Positions 1 through 8,737 of a stretch of DNA of 25,923 nucleotides are shown one piece after another (the stretch's first letter is position 1; each line of letters opens with the position of its first letter). The stretch spans positions 1 to 25,923 of IMG/VR virus record IMGVR_UViG_3300030104_004480. One strand, 5' to 3'. The stretch comes from a virus. The translations under genes and the position numbers were made by a program. The notes under the pieces are model-generated. The model saw nothing but the letters and a program-made list of their open reading frames with translations. It ran no database searches and was not told the DNA's origin.

Positions 1-14
1 GAAGGTTGCGCCAT
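1..14 (-). CDS. Start of a probable neck protein gene (gp13-like), cut by the window edge
   Basis: On the minus strand an ATG at 14-12 opens a frame reading Met-Ala-Gln-Pro-Ser before the window ends. It lies 27 bases after the stop of the 129-residue gene, on the same strand and with a late-promoter-like element in the spacer. Neck proteins of marine T4-like phages, as I remember them, often begin MAQPS/MAQPT, and T4 places gene 13 straight after the baseplate/whisker genes, so gp13 is the natural candidate. Only five residues are visible, so the family call rests on synteny and a very short N-terminus. No strong ribosome-binding site precedes it. Confidence 0.45.
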
Positions 15-38
15 CTATCTACTTTACTAGTATAATGT

Positions 39-46
39 TATTTATG
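39..46 (-). promoter_or_regulatory. Late-promoter-like element CATAAATA upstream of the gp13-like start
   Basis: The minus strand reads CATAAATA here, one base from the T4 late (gp55-dependent) consensus TATAAATA. It overlaps the stop codon of the 129-residue gene. In T4 the element lies at about -13 to -6, so transcription would start near base 33 and leave a leader of about 19 bases before the ATG at 14. The spacing is plausible. The DNA is AT-rich, so chance matches occur; the call gains weight because the same TAAATAAC core recurs at two other gene junctions in the window. Confidence 0.45.
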
Positions 47-431
47 AAGGAGCAGAAGAGATACCAGGTATAACTAATGCATCTCCTGATACTATTCTAA
101 AAACTGATGATCCAGATCCAACTAAAACATCATATACATATCTCCCTTCTTTTAAATTTCTAGTGGTTGTAGATCCTAATGATATTCTAAACTCTCCACC
201 TTTTGCACTTGTGAATCCAACATTGAATGTTGCTTGAGCACCTAGTGTTGCACCAATAGCAACACTCTTTGCAAGTTGAGCAGAACCAGTATACCCAGTA
301 AAATCAAAAGCAGTCCCAGATGTGCCAACCACAGTGTAGTCAGCATCTAAGTCTGCCCCTGTATTGATGGTGAGATTTACACCATATGCAACACCTGAAC
401 TAGGATCAAAAGTAAAAGTGTTTTTAGCCAT
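42..431 (-). CDS. Small beta-rich virion protein, possibly BppU N-terminal-like
   Basis: This 129-residue protein starts at an ATG that lies inside the end of the preceding small gene (8-base overlap, ATGGCTAA), so the two are probably translationally coupled. It has no signal peptide or membrane segment. The pattern is beta-type: an N-terminal strand region (NTFTFD), a central FDFTGYTGSAQLAK segment (about residues 42-55), then ISLGSTTTRNLKEGRYVYDV (about 83-102) and a terminal LVIPG strand. The order 'DFTGYTG-A-hydrophobic ... L-x-EGRYVYDV' resembles the N-terminal domain of phage baseplate upper proteins (BppU_N), and similar short proteins occur in marine T4-like phages. A minor baseplate or neck-proximal structural role is inferred from fold and position, between the 2694-residue structural gene and the presumed gp13. 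The family call is tentative. Confidence 0.8.
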   Translation of the reverse strand: MAKNTFTFDPSSGVAYGVNLTINTGADLDADYTVVGTSGTAFDFTGYTGSAQLAKSVAIGATLGAQATFNVGFTSAKGGEFRISLGSTTTRNLKEGRYVYDVLVGSGSSVFRIVSGDALVIPGISSAPS

Positions 432-645
432 TGGATAATGCTCTTAGTAAATTTTTGATTTCATTAATATCATCTTTTAAATTTTTCAAATCACTTTCCA
501 TATTATCTATCCTATCACTTCCTTGTTTTCTTTTAGAACGTCCATTAACATAATTATCATATTCAGAGTAATTCACATTTAAAATAGCATTGCTATTATT
601 TTCACGAACTAAATCACCATGTCCTTTTACATTTGTGTGTTTCAT
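424..645 (-). CDS. 73-residue conserved small protein with C-terminal coiled coil
   Basis: I take the ATG at 645-643 as the start, giving MKHTNVKGHGDLVRENNSNA... A five-codon longer frame would need a TTG at 660 inside the end of the upstream gene. The chosen ATG follows the upstream TAA by a single base, and its 3' end overlaps the next gene by 8 bases, so the three cistrons look coupled. The N-terminal half (HTNVKGHGDLVREN-SNAILN) is polar. The C-terminal half (about residues 43-71, SDRIDNMESDLKNLKDDINE and on) has heptad spacing of I/M/L and should form a coiled coil. I recall small proteins with this layout at the same place in marine T4-like genomes. The function is unknown; a minor virion or assembly role is inferred only from position among structural genes. 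Confidence 0.85.
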   Translation of the reverse strand: MKHTNVKGHGDLVRENNSNAILNVNYSEYDNYVNGRSKRKQGSDRIDNMESDLKNLKDDINEIKNLLRALSNG

Positions 646-646
646 A

Positions 647-3600
647 TTATGCAAGTGCAATTACTCTAAGATTTCTCACTCTAGGTGGTTGAGATGAATT
701 TGTTCCTGTTCCTACTATCTTAATACTAAAGTATTTAAAGGTAGCAAGATTATCTATGGTAAATTCATAATCATTATACACCACTTCATCTGCAAGGTAA
801 GCTATGACATCAGTTTTAGATAAAGATTTATCTGGAAGACCACTGTTTTTTGCAGGATCTATGATTTGTCCAGTAGATAATAAATTATCATGTCCTGGAA
901 AAGCCTGATAAACTAAATCATCATTTGGATTCTCTGAAATAGCATAGAATGCTCTTACATCACTGGTGACATTAATATGTGCTTCCATATGAATCTTAAT
1001 TCCACTTGCTCCAGATTCTAGAGTAATTGGTTTGGATGCATATACAAATGCGTTAGGATCATCTTGTATTGTGTTGATTCTATTATCTGTTGTATAATCT
1101 GTTATGGGTTGATTTAACCTATTGGAAGTTAAAATAACAGCCATCCTATCTAAATCAATCACAGGAGAGAGTGTATTTTGTAATGAAGATAAAGTCAAAT
1201 TTAAAGTAAATGATTTATTATCAGGAAGATTAGGTAAAGATGTGGTTTCATTAATTCTAGAAGCAATCATTCTAGGACTAGACATATAATTATCACCTAC
1301 AAGAGTAATACTTTCAAATCCTTTATCTACAAAAGGAGATTCTGATCCATCTACACTGGTGGATGTAACAGTTCTAACTTGACCTGTTACAGTGGTTCCT
1401 GTTGGTGTTATATTTTGAACCATAGGAGTTATAATATCAAATGGTATATTTTCAGTAGATAAAATATTATCAGAACCAGTAGATTTAGTTTGATTAAACT
1501 TAAGTTTAGGTAAACTAGTTCCAGTAGATCTATCAACACCATTAGAAGACATATCCACTTTAATATTATAGAAATCTAATCCTCTAGGATCAGTAACAGT
1601 GGCATCTGCTAAATTATGATTAGTATTAATTCTTCTTAAGGAAACACCATTTAATTCATACTTACGAACAAAATCATTTGCATCATGAGTTAATGTGGGA
1701 GTGGAATCAACTCCTCTAGTTACTCCAGTTAAGGTATTAGCAGTTACTCCACTATATGAGAGTATTTCTGATCCAACCTTAATAAATCCTAAGTTTGTAG
1801 AACCAATACCAACATTTTCAAATTCAGCAAAATTTGTTGCATCATCTAATACAATAGATCCTGTGGAAGTAGAAGAATATTCTGCAGCTAATTGAGTGGC
1901 AGGAGCATCAGTATTAACTCCATCAATAGTTACTGTATTCTGAGATGAATACATTCCATGGTTCTTTTGATTAACTTTTATATGAAGTCCATCACTAGTA
2001 ACTGCTGGAGTCCCTGATAAGAATACATTTCCCCCAGCTGCACCATTAAGATCTGTAGCAGCAGCTCCTGCAATGTATTGGATTGTTTTTCCAATACCAG
2101 TTGCAAATTCCCCTTGAACATTATCAAGAACAAATTCATTGATCCCTGTTATAGAGGCTATGGAGAATTGAATACCTGATCCTAAAGAAGTTAATCCAAC
2201 AGTAGAAACTCCAATCACATCACCTACAGAATAACCACTACCACCACTAGCAACAGTTGCAGCAACTGCTACTCCATTGGTTATGGTCATATTCAATGTT
2301 CCATCTCTACCACTTCCAGTCTGAGTGACCATGGGAACAAAATTATATGTTGTGCTACCAGAGGAAGGTGTGTATCCTACACCAGCATTAGTAATAGTTA
2401 AATTACCAGTTGCTGTTCCTCCAGAACCAACATATCTTCCAGTAGCATTGCTTCCTTGTTGAGAAATTAAATTACCAATGGCTACAGCACTGTCTGATAT
2501 TGTTGTGTTGAACCCTATTCTTATTTTATTTGATTTAATTTCAAAAGAATCTTTGAGTAAAGGTGAAACATCATCAGAGAATGTAACTAAAGGAGGATTT
2601 ACGAAATTAATAGTTCCAGTTGGTTCTATGAATACTGCTCTATAAAGAGTAAATTTAAGATCTTCATATTGACTTGGATTCCAAGTTTCTCCATTTTGAG
2701 ATTTAAATAAAGATCCTAATGTAGGTTGAACTCCAACAACTATTTGCTCAGCTTCTGGTCTATCCTTTGATTGAACATCAGTCTCTCCCATTCTAGAAAT
2801 CCAAGCAGTATATTCACTACTTGTAGATAAAAGAACTATAGAATAAGATTTTCCACCTGGAAGATATACTGGAGATGGGAATCTAACTTGAGTAACAGCA
2901 GTGGCATCTGAAGATATATTAACATTTTCTGGTTCTAATACTACCTCACTAAAAGGAATTATTTCTGTGGTAGGAAGACCTGCTTTCATAGTTCTTAATT
3001 GAACAGTTACAGGCAATGATTCATCTTTAGTTCCAAAGAATAAATCTACTTTAGTAACAAAAATACCATCTGTTTCTGCTACAAAGAAAGATTGAGCTAA
3101 AGGATCTTGTTGACCCATTCCACAAGGATCATCTAATTCACTATAACCACCAGCTTCTACACCAGTAAATGATGATATTAGTGCAGAAGATTCAGCAATT
3201 GCAGCTGCACCTGCCTCACTTGATTCAAAAGCAGCAACTGCTTCTTCATTATTAGCAAATTCAATATGCTCCACCATTCTAGCTTGAACAGCTTCTGGAG
3301 AAGCATCAGATCCTAACTCAATAGCAATAGCAGTGGTCCAATATAAAGCAGCACCTTCATCTAAAGCAGAATCACTCCCATTTACTTCAATATATGCTGC
3401 AGCTATTGGATCTACAACAGCAGGGAAAGTATCTTCAAAATCAGATACACTCATCTCAGCTTCCCCAGCTGCAACTGCCTCTGCAGTTCCTACCACTGTC
3501 TCAGACATATCTTTAGAACCACCTGCCTGATACTCTGGAGGTAGTCCTACAAATACTTCTAAAATTTCTTTAATATGAGGAACTGTTTCTCCAGTGTCAG

Positions 3601-6600
3601 GGACTATATATTCTTTAGGTGGGTTATCTTCATCAATATCAATAACAGGAGTAGTGTCTATAACTTCTTCATCAATAGGGTCAGTTTCAATATCTGGGAT
3701 AATATCTATTGTTGGTTGTCTAGTGTCTACTATTCTTGAGGATGATGTTGAAGTTGTGCCTCCTGTTAATGATTTACTTTCAACTCTTGTTATAATATCA
3801 GTATGGATATTTTTTACACTAATAATAGTAGATTGAAGAGTTTCAATATCTCCAGATGATTCAAATATTTCTGTAGCATCTGTGGTAACAAGTCCCTCAT
3901 TTTGAGCATTAAGTGCACTACTTGTAAGTCTGAATACCTTTTTACCCACATCAAATTTTGGTGTGGTTATATCATTAGGATTAGGAATAAAGAAAGATCC
4001 AAGTAAGTTTCCTAAATTATCACTCTTAAGTCTTACATTAGAAACAGTAGCTTGAGCATTAGATGTTTGTCCTACTAATCTAAGATTTTTTTCAATAAAT
4101 CCAAAGAAAGTATTATCTGATTTAGTTGATAAAGTATCTAAATCTACATTCAGAAGAACAGATGTTGAAGAATATAATTCTGGGACATTAACAGTGGTAG
4201 AAGCACCAGTTGAATCAGAAGGTTCTAGTGTAGATTGATCAAGTGGTAGGTTTGTTCCTACATCAGGAGTAATTGTATCTATTATGGGTCTTGAAAGAGT
4301 TAATCTTGCATCTTGTTGTTCTAAAACTGAAGAACCAAATAGAGAAGTAAATTGATAATATGGATTAGGTCCATATGTTTGAGTTGGAGAATCAATGGGT
4401 CCCCTCTTATGATTTGATTGTGCTACTTTAAATCTAATTAACTCCTTGCCATCAGAATTAGTTCCTACAACAGTTTCACCAATTTCAAAGGTTCCTGTTG
4501 TCATTGAAATTTCAATGAGTTTTGGAATAATATATTTTGCAACATCTTGACCATCAAAAAATGCGTATAACTTGGTAGAAGGTCTTAAAGTTCTAGCATC
4601 AAACTTAATATTTCTAGACCTCATATAAGCAGCTATCTGTGTATTAATGACTTTAGGTCCATCATTAATAGTGCTAAATGTCTCTCTAATAAGTTGCTTA
4701 GAAGCTGTTCTACTAGTGCTTCCAACACGTCTTTTTGCTGTAGATGTAGTTTGTACTAAATTATTACCTTGCCATGATGAACTATTAGAACTAGACATAA
4801 CTTCATATCCTGTCCAAGTTTCACTCCAAGAACCCCAAGTTACTGGACCATAACCAGTTCTTGAATCAAATCCTCCAGCATCTATTTGTTCAGTTGATTC
4901 AGTATAAGTAGTAAGATCTTCATGCTTTGCTTCTAATACAACTTGATCTACCCATACTTCAGATGATGGGAGTAAATCTACAGTTCCTCCATAATAACTT
5001 ACAAGATATGGAGTAACATTTTCTACTCTTGTGGCAAAAGGTTGTTCAACATATACAGTCTCCTGATAATTTAAAGTTAAGCATCTGCCAGTTTTTACAA
5101 TTCCATTTGCACTATTCAAATCTAATTGTAAATCAAGTTCAGTTGTATATGGAGATGGTCTAAGTTCTCCATTTTTAAAATCAATAGAATTTTTTACTAT
5201 GGTAGTTTTTATTTGATTTTCTGTGCTTGAGAAATCATCTACAAAAAATCCAGATTTAAATCTATTCAACCCATCACTATCAGTGATCTGCATATTTAAA
5301 GTTTCATTTTCTAGTAAAGTCAGTGATGTATAAAATTCTAAATTCTCAATTCTTTTTTCAAGTTTATTGATATCACTCATTTGATATCTCTTATATTGAG
5401 CAAGACTAATGCTTGCTTGATTAACATTAAACAAATACGCAGGTAATTTGATAGAGGCAACTTCCAATGCTCCATCAATAGGAACAGGAAATTCTGGAGT
5501 CTCAGCTGGCACTCCTTTTATTAATTGAAAAATTCCATTTTTAGATAGATAAATTTTATCAAATCTAGGTAAAAAGAATGAATAATCTAATAATATAGAA
5601 CCATCAGATGCTAAAATATTTGCAGCTGAATTGCCATCACCATCAAAAGATCTACCTAAAAACTCAAAAGGAGATCTGGAAGTTCCTGAAAAATCAGTAA
5701 CTCTAGGTCTTATATCAATAATATCACTTACTCTAGTATCATTAATTGCAGGTAAATTTGTATAATCAAAATTATCATAAGAATTTACTGTAGTAATATC
5801 TCCAGTGTCTGCTGCAGAGAAGAAAGCAGATTCAAAGATGATGGTTATTTGTTTAGATGGTGCATCAAATCCAGGTTTTCTTATTAGTTTAGCATAATCA
5901 TAAATGGTGCTTCTTTGTCCATCATCATAAACAAATTCATCAGTTATATTATTAGAACCTACAGCGAGAGCATCTACTGTAGCAGTAATACCAGACTCTT
6001 CAAAAGTAACTGTTTCTCCAATCTGAAAACCATAATCATTTAGTAAGGTATAATTGATAGCGCTGTCTGTATTTTTGCTAACATAAATTGCACAGCATTG
6101 ACTAGTATCTCCAACAAATTTTTCCCCAATTAACAAATCACCAGTTCTTGCAGTGTCACTATTAATAGAAGATAAAGTTAAGACTGGTAAATTTGGAGCA
6201 CTAGCATTTGATGATTCATATATTCCATAAACCCTCATCACATCAGGAGTATTTAATGAAATTTCTTCATCTTGAACTCTAGTTCCATAAACTGTGCCAT
6301 GAGTTAGTCCATCATTTAAAGTAGTAGTTCCAATACCAGATTGAGAATTTATAGAATTTGATATTGTTAAAACATTAATCTTTTGTTTTTCTTTAATTTT
6401 TTCTTTTGCCTTTACTTTTCTAAGAGTTGCAATAAGTTTAGCAGGACCAGATCCAGATAAACCACTAATTGTTATTTGAGTAGATCCAGTGTTAAACTCA
6501 AATTTATCTGCAGATAAAGATTCTGTAGTTCCATCAGTTCTTATCAAAACATAATCTTCCTCATCATAAGGTAAAAATGTTTGATTAGCATCGCCACTAC

Positions 6601-8731
6601 TAATAGCACCAGTTGTGTTGCTAGAAATAGTTACATCAAATTGTTTTCTAATTGTTATATGAGAATTTGTTAAATTTACATTAGAAATATTATCTTTAGG
6701 TAACTCTGTATATAAGTTATTGTCTGTAGAAGATTGGAATTGAGAAGTTAATATCTTAAAATTTGATGGATTAATAGTTGTAATAGGAAGACCACCATCA
6801 CATATTCCAGTAACACTAGTAACTCCAGAAATAGTTAAAGAATTTTGTGATACACTTTCAACTCTTGCAAAAGAAACAGTGCTCTTTCCTGGATTTGTAT
6901 ACTCTACAATATTTCCAACAGTAGCAATTCCAACAAAGAATTTACTTGGATTTGTAAAAGTAACTGTTGAAATACCTAAGGAAGCTCCAGAAGTAGTAGC
7001 AATACTAATATTAACTTCCCCTATATTTGATAGTACACTTTGTTTAACATCAGCATTAAATGTGCTGGCAGTGCTTACAGTTCCATTAATAGATTTAACA
7101 TCACTAGTGGTAAAAGCTGTAGATCCCACTGAAATATTACCACTCTCTATTCCATTAAAAATAAATTGTTCCCCAGTGATAAATTTACCTTTAGTATTAT
7201 ATAAAGTAACATCAGTTGAACTAGTTACAGCACTTCTTAAAAATCCAGTGGCTCCACTAGACTTTCCTTTAACATGAGTAGGAACAGCGAGTGTTGCTGG
7301 AGTGTTTAAAGCTATTTTTGTATATGTTTGAATGTCATATAATGCAAGATCCCACTCATTTTCATTAGGATTAGATGAATTATAAGATCCAGATTCTAAT
7401 GCAAAATCATATATACGTGCCAATCCAATTTCATCACCAGCAGCTGTGGTAGATGCAGCCCCTATTCTTTGATCTCTTAAACTTACAGTGTAATCAGTTC
7501 CTATTCCCAAAATAGGAGAACCAGAAACTCTATTTAAAGTAAATGTAGGTCCAGTTACATAATTAATACTTTGACCTTCTAAAAGTTTTGTAGTTCTTGG
7601 TTTATCAAAATCTAAAAAAGTAGGAGTTATAGTTTCTACCTCATATCCTTCAATATAAGCTTTTCCTGGTGTTAATCTATAAGTTCCTAAATCATCAGAG
7701 GGACCATTATTATTATAAGTTAATTGATTTGAATTAAAAATTCCATTATTTCCCTGATTATTATTTAAAGTTTCTCTAGCAGTGAGAGAAAATGGTCTAA
7801 TATAATAATTTCCTGATTCATCAAATGTTCTCTTGGCTAATTCATTACCTAATTCATTATAATCATTTTCTGTGCGCACATAAGCCAAGTTACCATTTCT
7901 AATCTCCATCAAACTTATAAAATTAGATGGTTTTGTATCTCTTATGCTTAATGCTTTTAGTCTTACTTGTATACTTAATCTATCAGCTCCTGGAGCAGTA
8001 TAATTGCTATATCCAGCAGCGTTATCATTTAAAGATTCATCTGAATCAGAGTTTACTATGGTTTCTTTAACTTCTAATCCAATTTGAGCATCAACATTAC
8101 TGACATAGGGACTTATGACAACTGTTTGTTCAGGTACATCTACAAAAAATCCTCTTACAAAATAAATTCCATTAGATAAAACAGCAGCACTTCCAACAGC
8201 TGCAGCACTTATTGTAACAGTTTGAGCAAGTGGTTGACCTGATTGAAAAATTAAATTATTACGAGTGGATATTGCATTACCATCTAATAATAAACTTTCT
8301 CCATCAGAAAATACTTCATTACCTTCACCACCAGTATTTAAATATGAAATAAACAATACATAAAAATTAGTTCTAGTAGGACGTCCAATATATGATTTTA
8401 TTTTAGCTTTAACTCCAGAATTACTACCAACTATGATTTTACCAACTAAATCTGGCAAATATGATTTTACATCTATTCCCTCATTTGATATTTGAATTTT
8501 AACTGAATCATAAGCACCATTAAATCTAACTCCACCCCCAGTAACAGAGGCACCATCCTTAAATATGTGACTACCAAATTTTTCAATCTGACTTTGAAGT
8601 AAAGATTGAATTCCTGTTAATTCACGTGCTTGTACTGGTGTTCCAGGTTTGAATAATATTTTGCAATAACTACTTTTAGAATCAAAATCGTCAAAGTAAG
8701 GAGCGACGTTTAAATTGGTTTCCTGTGGCAT
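647..8731 (-). CDS. Giant DUF4815-type baseplate/tail structural protein (2694 aa)
   Basis: The N-terminus (MPQETNLNVAPYFDDFD, then KPGTPVQARELTGIQSLLQ, QIEKFGSHIFKDGA) is typical of DUF4815 structural proteins of T4-like marine phages. Visible parts: the N-terminal domain (about 1-400); a Ser/Thr-rich beta region with 'IGETV' and 'GKSSG' motifs (about 450-1000); a short coiled coil, INKLEKRIENLEFYTSL, followed by GLNRFKSGFFVDDF (about 1110-1160); an acidic Pro/Asp/Glu/Ile linker (about 1667-1725); an Ala/Glu-rich probably helical insert (about 1740-1860); a conserved domain beginning DPLAQSFFVAETDG (about 1875-2030); two GxGY modules (about 2110-2180); an NHG module and an EILSYSG-RG module (about 2249-2347); and a conserved C-terminus ending RNLRVIALA. 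There is no signal peptide. The ATG follows the gp8 stop by 6 bases. It sits where T4 has gp9/gp10, so a peripheral baseplate or fibre-attachment role is inferred, not shown. Confidence 0.93.
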   Translation of the reverse strand: MPQETNLNVAPYFDDFDSKSSYCKILFKPGTPVQARELTGIQSLLQSQIEKFGSHIFKDGASVTGGGVRFNGAYDSVKIQISNEGIDVKSYLPDLVGKIIVGSNSGVKAKIKSYIGRPTRTNFYVLFISYLNTGGEGNEVFSDGESLLLDGNAISTRNNLIFQSGQPLAQTVTISAAAVGSAAVLSNGIYFVRGFFVDVPEQTVVISPYVSNVDAQIGLEVKETIVNSDSDESLNDNAAGYSNYTAPGADRLSIQVRLKALSIRDTKPSNFISLMEIRNGNLAYVRTENDYNELGNELAKRTFDESGNYYIRPFSLTARETLNNNQGNNGIFNSNQLTYNNNGPSDDLGTYRLTPGKAYIEGYEVETITPTFLDFDKPRTTKLLEGQSINYVTGPTFTLNRVSGSPILGIGTDYTVSLRDQRIGAASTTAAGDEIGLARIYDFALESGSYNSSNPNENEWDLALYDIQTYTKIALNTPATLAVPTHVKGKSSGATGFLRSAVTSSTDVTLYNTKGKFITGEQFIFNGIESGNISVGSTAFTTSDVKSINGTVSTASTFNADVKQSVLSNIGEVNISIATTSGASLGISTVTFTNPSKFFVGIATVGNIVEYTNPGKSTVSFARVESVSQNSLTISGVTSVTGICDGGLPITTINPSNFKILTSQFQSSTDNNLYTELPKDNISNVNLTNSHITIRKQFDVTISSNTTGAISSGDANQTFLPYDEEDYVLIRTDGTTESLSADKFEFNTGSTQITISGLSGSGPAKLIATLRKVKAKEKIKEKQKINVLTISNSINSQSGIGTTTLNDGLTHGTVYGTRVQDEEISLNTPDVMRVYGIYESSNASAPNLPVLTLSSINSDTARTGDLLIGEKFVGDTSQCCAIYVSKNTDSAINYTLLNDYGFQIGETVTFEESGITATVDALAVGSNNITDEFVYDDGQRSTIYDYAKLIRKPGFDAPSKQITIIFESAFFSAADTGDITTVNSYDNFDYTNLPAINDTRVSDIIDIRPRVTDFSGTSRSPFEFLGRSFDGDGNSAANILASDGSILLDYSFFLPRFDKIYLSKNGIFQLIKGVPAETPEFPVPIDGALEVASIKLPAYLFNVNQASISLAQYKRYQMSDINKLEKRIENLEFYTSLTLLENETLNMQITDSDGLNRFKSGFFVDDFSSTENQIKTTIVKNSIDFKNGELRPSPYTTELDLQLDLNSANGIVKTGRCLTLNYQETVYVEQPFATRVENVTPYLVSYYGGTVDLLPSSEVWVDQVVLEAKHEDLTTYTESTEQIDAGGFDSRTGYGPVTWGSWSETWTGYEVMSSSNSSSWQGNNLVQTTSTAKRRVGSTSRTASKQLIRETFSTINDGPKVINTQIAAYMRSRNIKFDARTLRPSTKLYAFFDGQDVAKYIIPKLIEISMTTGTFEIGETVVGTNSDGKELIRFKVAQSNHKRGPIDSPTQTYGPNPYYQFTSLFGSSVLEQQDARLTLSRPIIDTITPDVGTNLPLDQSTLEPSDSTGASTTVNVPELYSSTSVLLNVDLDTLSTKSDNTFFGFIEKNLRLVGQTSNAQATVSNVRLKSDNLGNLLGSFFIPNPNDITTPKFDVGKKVFRLTSSALNAQNEGLVTTDATEIFESSGDIETLQSTIISVKNIHTDIITRVESKSLTGGTTSTSSSRIVDTRQPTIDIIPDIETDPIDEEVIDTTPVIDIDEDNPPKEYIVPDTGETVPHIKEILEVFVGLPPEYQAGGSKDMSETVVGTAEAVAAGEAEMSVSDFEDTFPAVVDPIAAAYIEVNGSDSALDEGAALYWTTAIAIELGSDASPEAVQARMVEHIEFANNEEAVAAFESSEAGAAAIAESSALISSFTGVEAGGYSELDDPCGMGQQDPLAQSFFVAETDGIFVTKVDLFFGTKDESLPVTVQLRTMKAGLPTTEIIPFSEVVLEPENVNISSDATAVTQVRFPSPVYLPGGKSYSIVLLSTSSEYTAWISRMGETDVQSKDRPEAEQIVVGVQPTLGSLFKSQNGETWNPSQYEDLKFTLYRAVFIEPTGTINFVNPPLVTFSDDVSPLLKDSFEIKSNKIRIGFNTTISDSAVAIGNLISQQGSNATGRYVGSGGTATGNLTITNAGVGYTPSSGSTTYNFVPMVTQTGSGRDGTLNMTITNGVAVAATVASGGSGYSVGDVIGVSTVGLTSLGSGIQFSIASITGINEFVLDNVQGEFATGIGKTIQYIAGAAATDLNGAAGGNVFLSGTPAVTSDGLHIKVNQKNHGMYSSQNTVTIDGVNTDAPATQLAAEYSSTSTGSIVLDDATNFAEFENVGIGSTNLGFIKVGSEILSYSGVTANTLTGVTRGVDSTPTLTHDANDFVRKYELNGVSLRRINTNHNLADATVTDPRGLDFYNIKVDMSSNGVDRSTGTSLPKLKFNQTKSTGSDNILSTENIPFDIITPMVQNITPTGTTVTGQVRTVTSTSVDGSESPFVDKGFESITLVGDNYMSSPRMIASRINETTSLPNLPDNKSFTLNLTLSSLQNTLSPVIDLDRMAVILTSNRLNQPITDYTTDNRINTIQDDPNAFVYASKPITLESGASGIKIHMEAHINVTSDVRAFYAISENPNDDLVYQAFPGHDNLLSTGQIIDPAKNSGLPDKSLSKTDVIAYLADEVVYNDYEFTIDNLATFKYFSIKIVGTGTNSSQPPRVRNLRVIALA
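3150..3730 (-). other. Acidic linker plus Ala/Glu-rich helical insert within the 2694-aa protein
   Basis: Roughly residues 1667-1725 are an acidic low-complexity linker (IDIIPDIETDPIDEEVIDTT and onward). Residues about 1740-1860 are rich in Ala, Glu and Ser (for example TAEAVAAGEAEMSVSDFEDT and EAVAAFESSEAGAAAIAESS). The rest of the protein is Ser/Thr/Asn/Ile-rich and beta-like. The composition change is sharp at both ends, and the conserved DPLAQSFFV domain begins straight after it. Boundaries are approximate. Confidence 0.65.
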
Positions 8732-8737
8732 GATTCT

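Noticed and set aside
646-660. TTG start giving a 78-residue version of the small coiled-coil protein
   Set aside because: The ATG five codons further gives a clean one-base spacing after the upstream stop and the N-terminus MKHTNVKGH, which I recall for such proteins. The added residues MHLHN lie within the upstream gene.
3594-3836. 80-codon plus-strand frame that looks membrane-like (Ile/Val/Ser-rich)
   Set aside because: It is antisense to the acidic linker of the 2694-aa protein; the hydrophobicity is a by-product of reading Asp/Glu codons in reverse.
6879-7277. 132-codon open frame on the plus strand
   Set aside because: It lies wholly inside the 2694-aa gene on the opposite strand. 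Its protein is a Val/Pro/Leu-rich antisense composition without a family signature; it is a shadow of the AT-rich real frame.
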